A DNA stretch of 5,500 bases from NCBI GenBank assembly GCA_023415475.1, contig JAEZKL010000005.1, forward strand, positions 1-5,500. The letters run 5' to 3'. Positions 4,566 through 5,500 of this stretch are shown in pieces (positions within the stretch are counted from its first letter, which is position 1; every line of letters begins with the position of its first letter). The notes beneath the pieces are model-generated. The model did not search any database and was not told where the DNA came from. It saw only the letters and a list, made by a program, of their open reading frames with translations. Origin of the DNA: Bacillota bacterium. GTDB lineage: Bacteria > Bacillota > Clostridia > Lachnospirales > Lachnospiraceae. The position numbers were made by a program, and so were the translations under genes.

Positions 4566-5500
4566 CTATTTTTTAATCAGTAGGGACTTTCCTGTCATTT
4601 CATCCGGCTTTACCATATCCATCATCTCTATCATTGTAGGAATAATGTCTGCAAGACATCCGCCCTCTGCTAAGGTATATGCTTTATCATAATTAACTAA
4701 GATAAACGGAACCGGGTTAGTGGTATGAGCGGTAAAGGGTTCATTGGTAGTGTAATCAACTAATTGCTCTGCATTTCCGTGGTCCGCACAAATGAACATC
4801 TGACCATCCACCTCAAGTAACGCTTCTACTGCCCTTCCGACGCATTGATCTACCGCTTCAATTGCCTTGATCGCCGCACCTTCGATTCCGGTATGTCCAA
4901 CCATATCAGGATTTGCAAAGTTAACAATAATCACGTCATATTTTCCGGACTTAATGGATTTTACCAGGTTATCTGCAACCTCAAAAGCGCTCATCTCAGG
5001 CTGAAGGTCGTAGGTCGCAACCTTTGGAGAATTAACAAGGATACGGTCCTCACCTTCATTCGGAACCTCCACTCCCGCATTGAAGAAGAAGGTAACATGT
5101 GCATATTTCTCAGTCTCTGCAAGACGAAGCTGAGTCTTATGATGTGCAGCCAAGAACTGTCCGAAGGTATTGTCCAGGGAAATCTTATGGAACGCTACAA
5201 TCTTATTCGGAATAGTAATGTCATATTCGGAAAAGCAGGCATAAGTAGTTTCGACTCTCTTGCCACGCTCAAAGCCCTTGAATTCCTCATCGCAGAACAC
5301 TCTTGTAATCTCTCTTGCTCTGTCCGGTCTAAAATTAAAGAAGATAATAGAATCCTTATCCTTAATGGTAGCTACCGGTTTGCCATTCTCCTCAACCACG
5401 GTCGGGAGCACAAACTCATCAAATTTTTCAAGATCGTAGGAATTTTGAACCGCGAGTACTCCACTCTCTGCCTTCTCACCCTCACCGAACACCATAGCGC
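4566..5500 (-). CDS. gpmI: 2,3-bisphosphoglycerate-independent phosphoglycerate mutase, C-terminal part (cut by window edge)
   Basis: GpmI converts 3-phosphoglycerate to 2-phosphoglycerate in glycolysis, using two manganese ions and a phosphoserine. The window holds about the last 310 of a usual 510-515 residues; the N-terminus, with the catalytic serine, lies beyond the right edge. The frame stays open to position 5500, and the first in-window Met (5495) is internal, in the AMVFGEGE motif. Residues counted from that Met: the substrate-binding RPDRAREI is at 56-63, then ETEKYAHVTFFFNAG (127-141), EDRILVNSPKVATYDLQPEMSA (149-170), NPDMVGHTG (195-203), ADHGNAE (237-243) and AHTTNPVP (256-263). 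D197, H201, D238, H239 and H257 fit the metal-binding alkaline-phosphatase-fold residues. The end DEMTGKSLLIKK is typical of the family, so the C-terminus is intact. Glycolytic genes are often upstream of secG in Clostridia; eno is not between them here. Confidence 0.97.
   Translation of the reverse strand, partial: AMVFGEGEKAESGVLAVQNSYDLEKFDEFVLPTVVEENGKPVATIKDKDSIIFFNFRPDRAREITRVFCDEEFKGFERGKRVETTYACFSEYDITIPNKIVAFHKISLDNTFGQFLAAHHKTQLRLAETEKYAHVTFFFNAGVEVPNEGEDRILVNSPKVATYDLQPEMSAFEVADNLVKSIKSGKYDVIIVNFANPDMVGHTGIEGAAIKAIEAVDQCVGRAVEALLEVDGQMFICADHGNAEQLVDYTTNEPFTAHTTNPVPFILVNYDKAYTLAEGGCLADIIPTMIEMMDMVKPDEMTGKSLLIKK

Noticed and set aside
1..5500. CRISPR array, insertion sequence or toxin-antitoxin module
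   Set aside because: No spaced repeats, no transposase-like protein or terminal inverted repeats, and no paired small genes were seen.

Overview
This window looks like a stretch of low-to-mid G+C Clostridia (Bacillota) chromosome, most likely from a Lachnospiraceae-type anaerobe. That assignment rests on the gene order, the protein sequences, the strong AGGAGG-type ribosome binding sites and the clostridial style of tmRNA. The genus cannot be fixed from sequence alone. Every gene I can support is on the minus strand, so reading order runs from the right edge to the left.

In transcription order the layout is as follows. (1) The 3' part of gpmI (cofactor-independent phosphoglycerate mutase) enters from the right edge. 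(2) secG (Sec translocon subunit) follows after 57 nt, with a good promoter of its own in that gap and a strong intrinsic terminator just after its stop. (3) A new unit starts with an extended -10 promoter and encodes rnr (RNase R), then smpB (trans-translation factor), one base apart. (4) 53 nt further on is an exported protein with a CHAP cysteine-peptidase/amidase domain and two bacterial Ig-like (Big_2) domains. (5) A 225-nt spacer with inverted repeats and a strong promoter leads to ssrA (tmRNA), whose 5' half, including the whole tag reading frame, lies in the window. The left edge cuts off its 3' half.

Functionally, the core is the ribosome-rescue module. tmRNA and SmpB free ribosomes stalled on broken messages and tag the unfinished protein, and RNase R degrades the faulty mRNA. 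The order secG - rnr - smpB - ssrA is a known Bacillota arrangement (Bacillus subtilis has secG-yvaK-rnr-smpB-ssrA). The unusual element is the secreted CHAP/Big_2 gene wedged between smpB and ssrA, together with the repeat-rich spacer before ssrA. The encoded degradation tag is A-N-N-N-Y-E-L-A-A-A. I found no mobile element, CRISPR array or clear new defence system; the two or three points most worth checking concern the smpB-ssrA interval.
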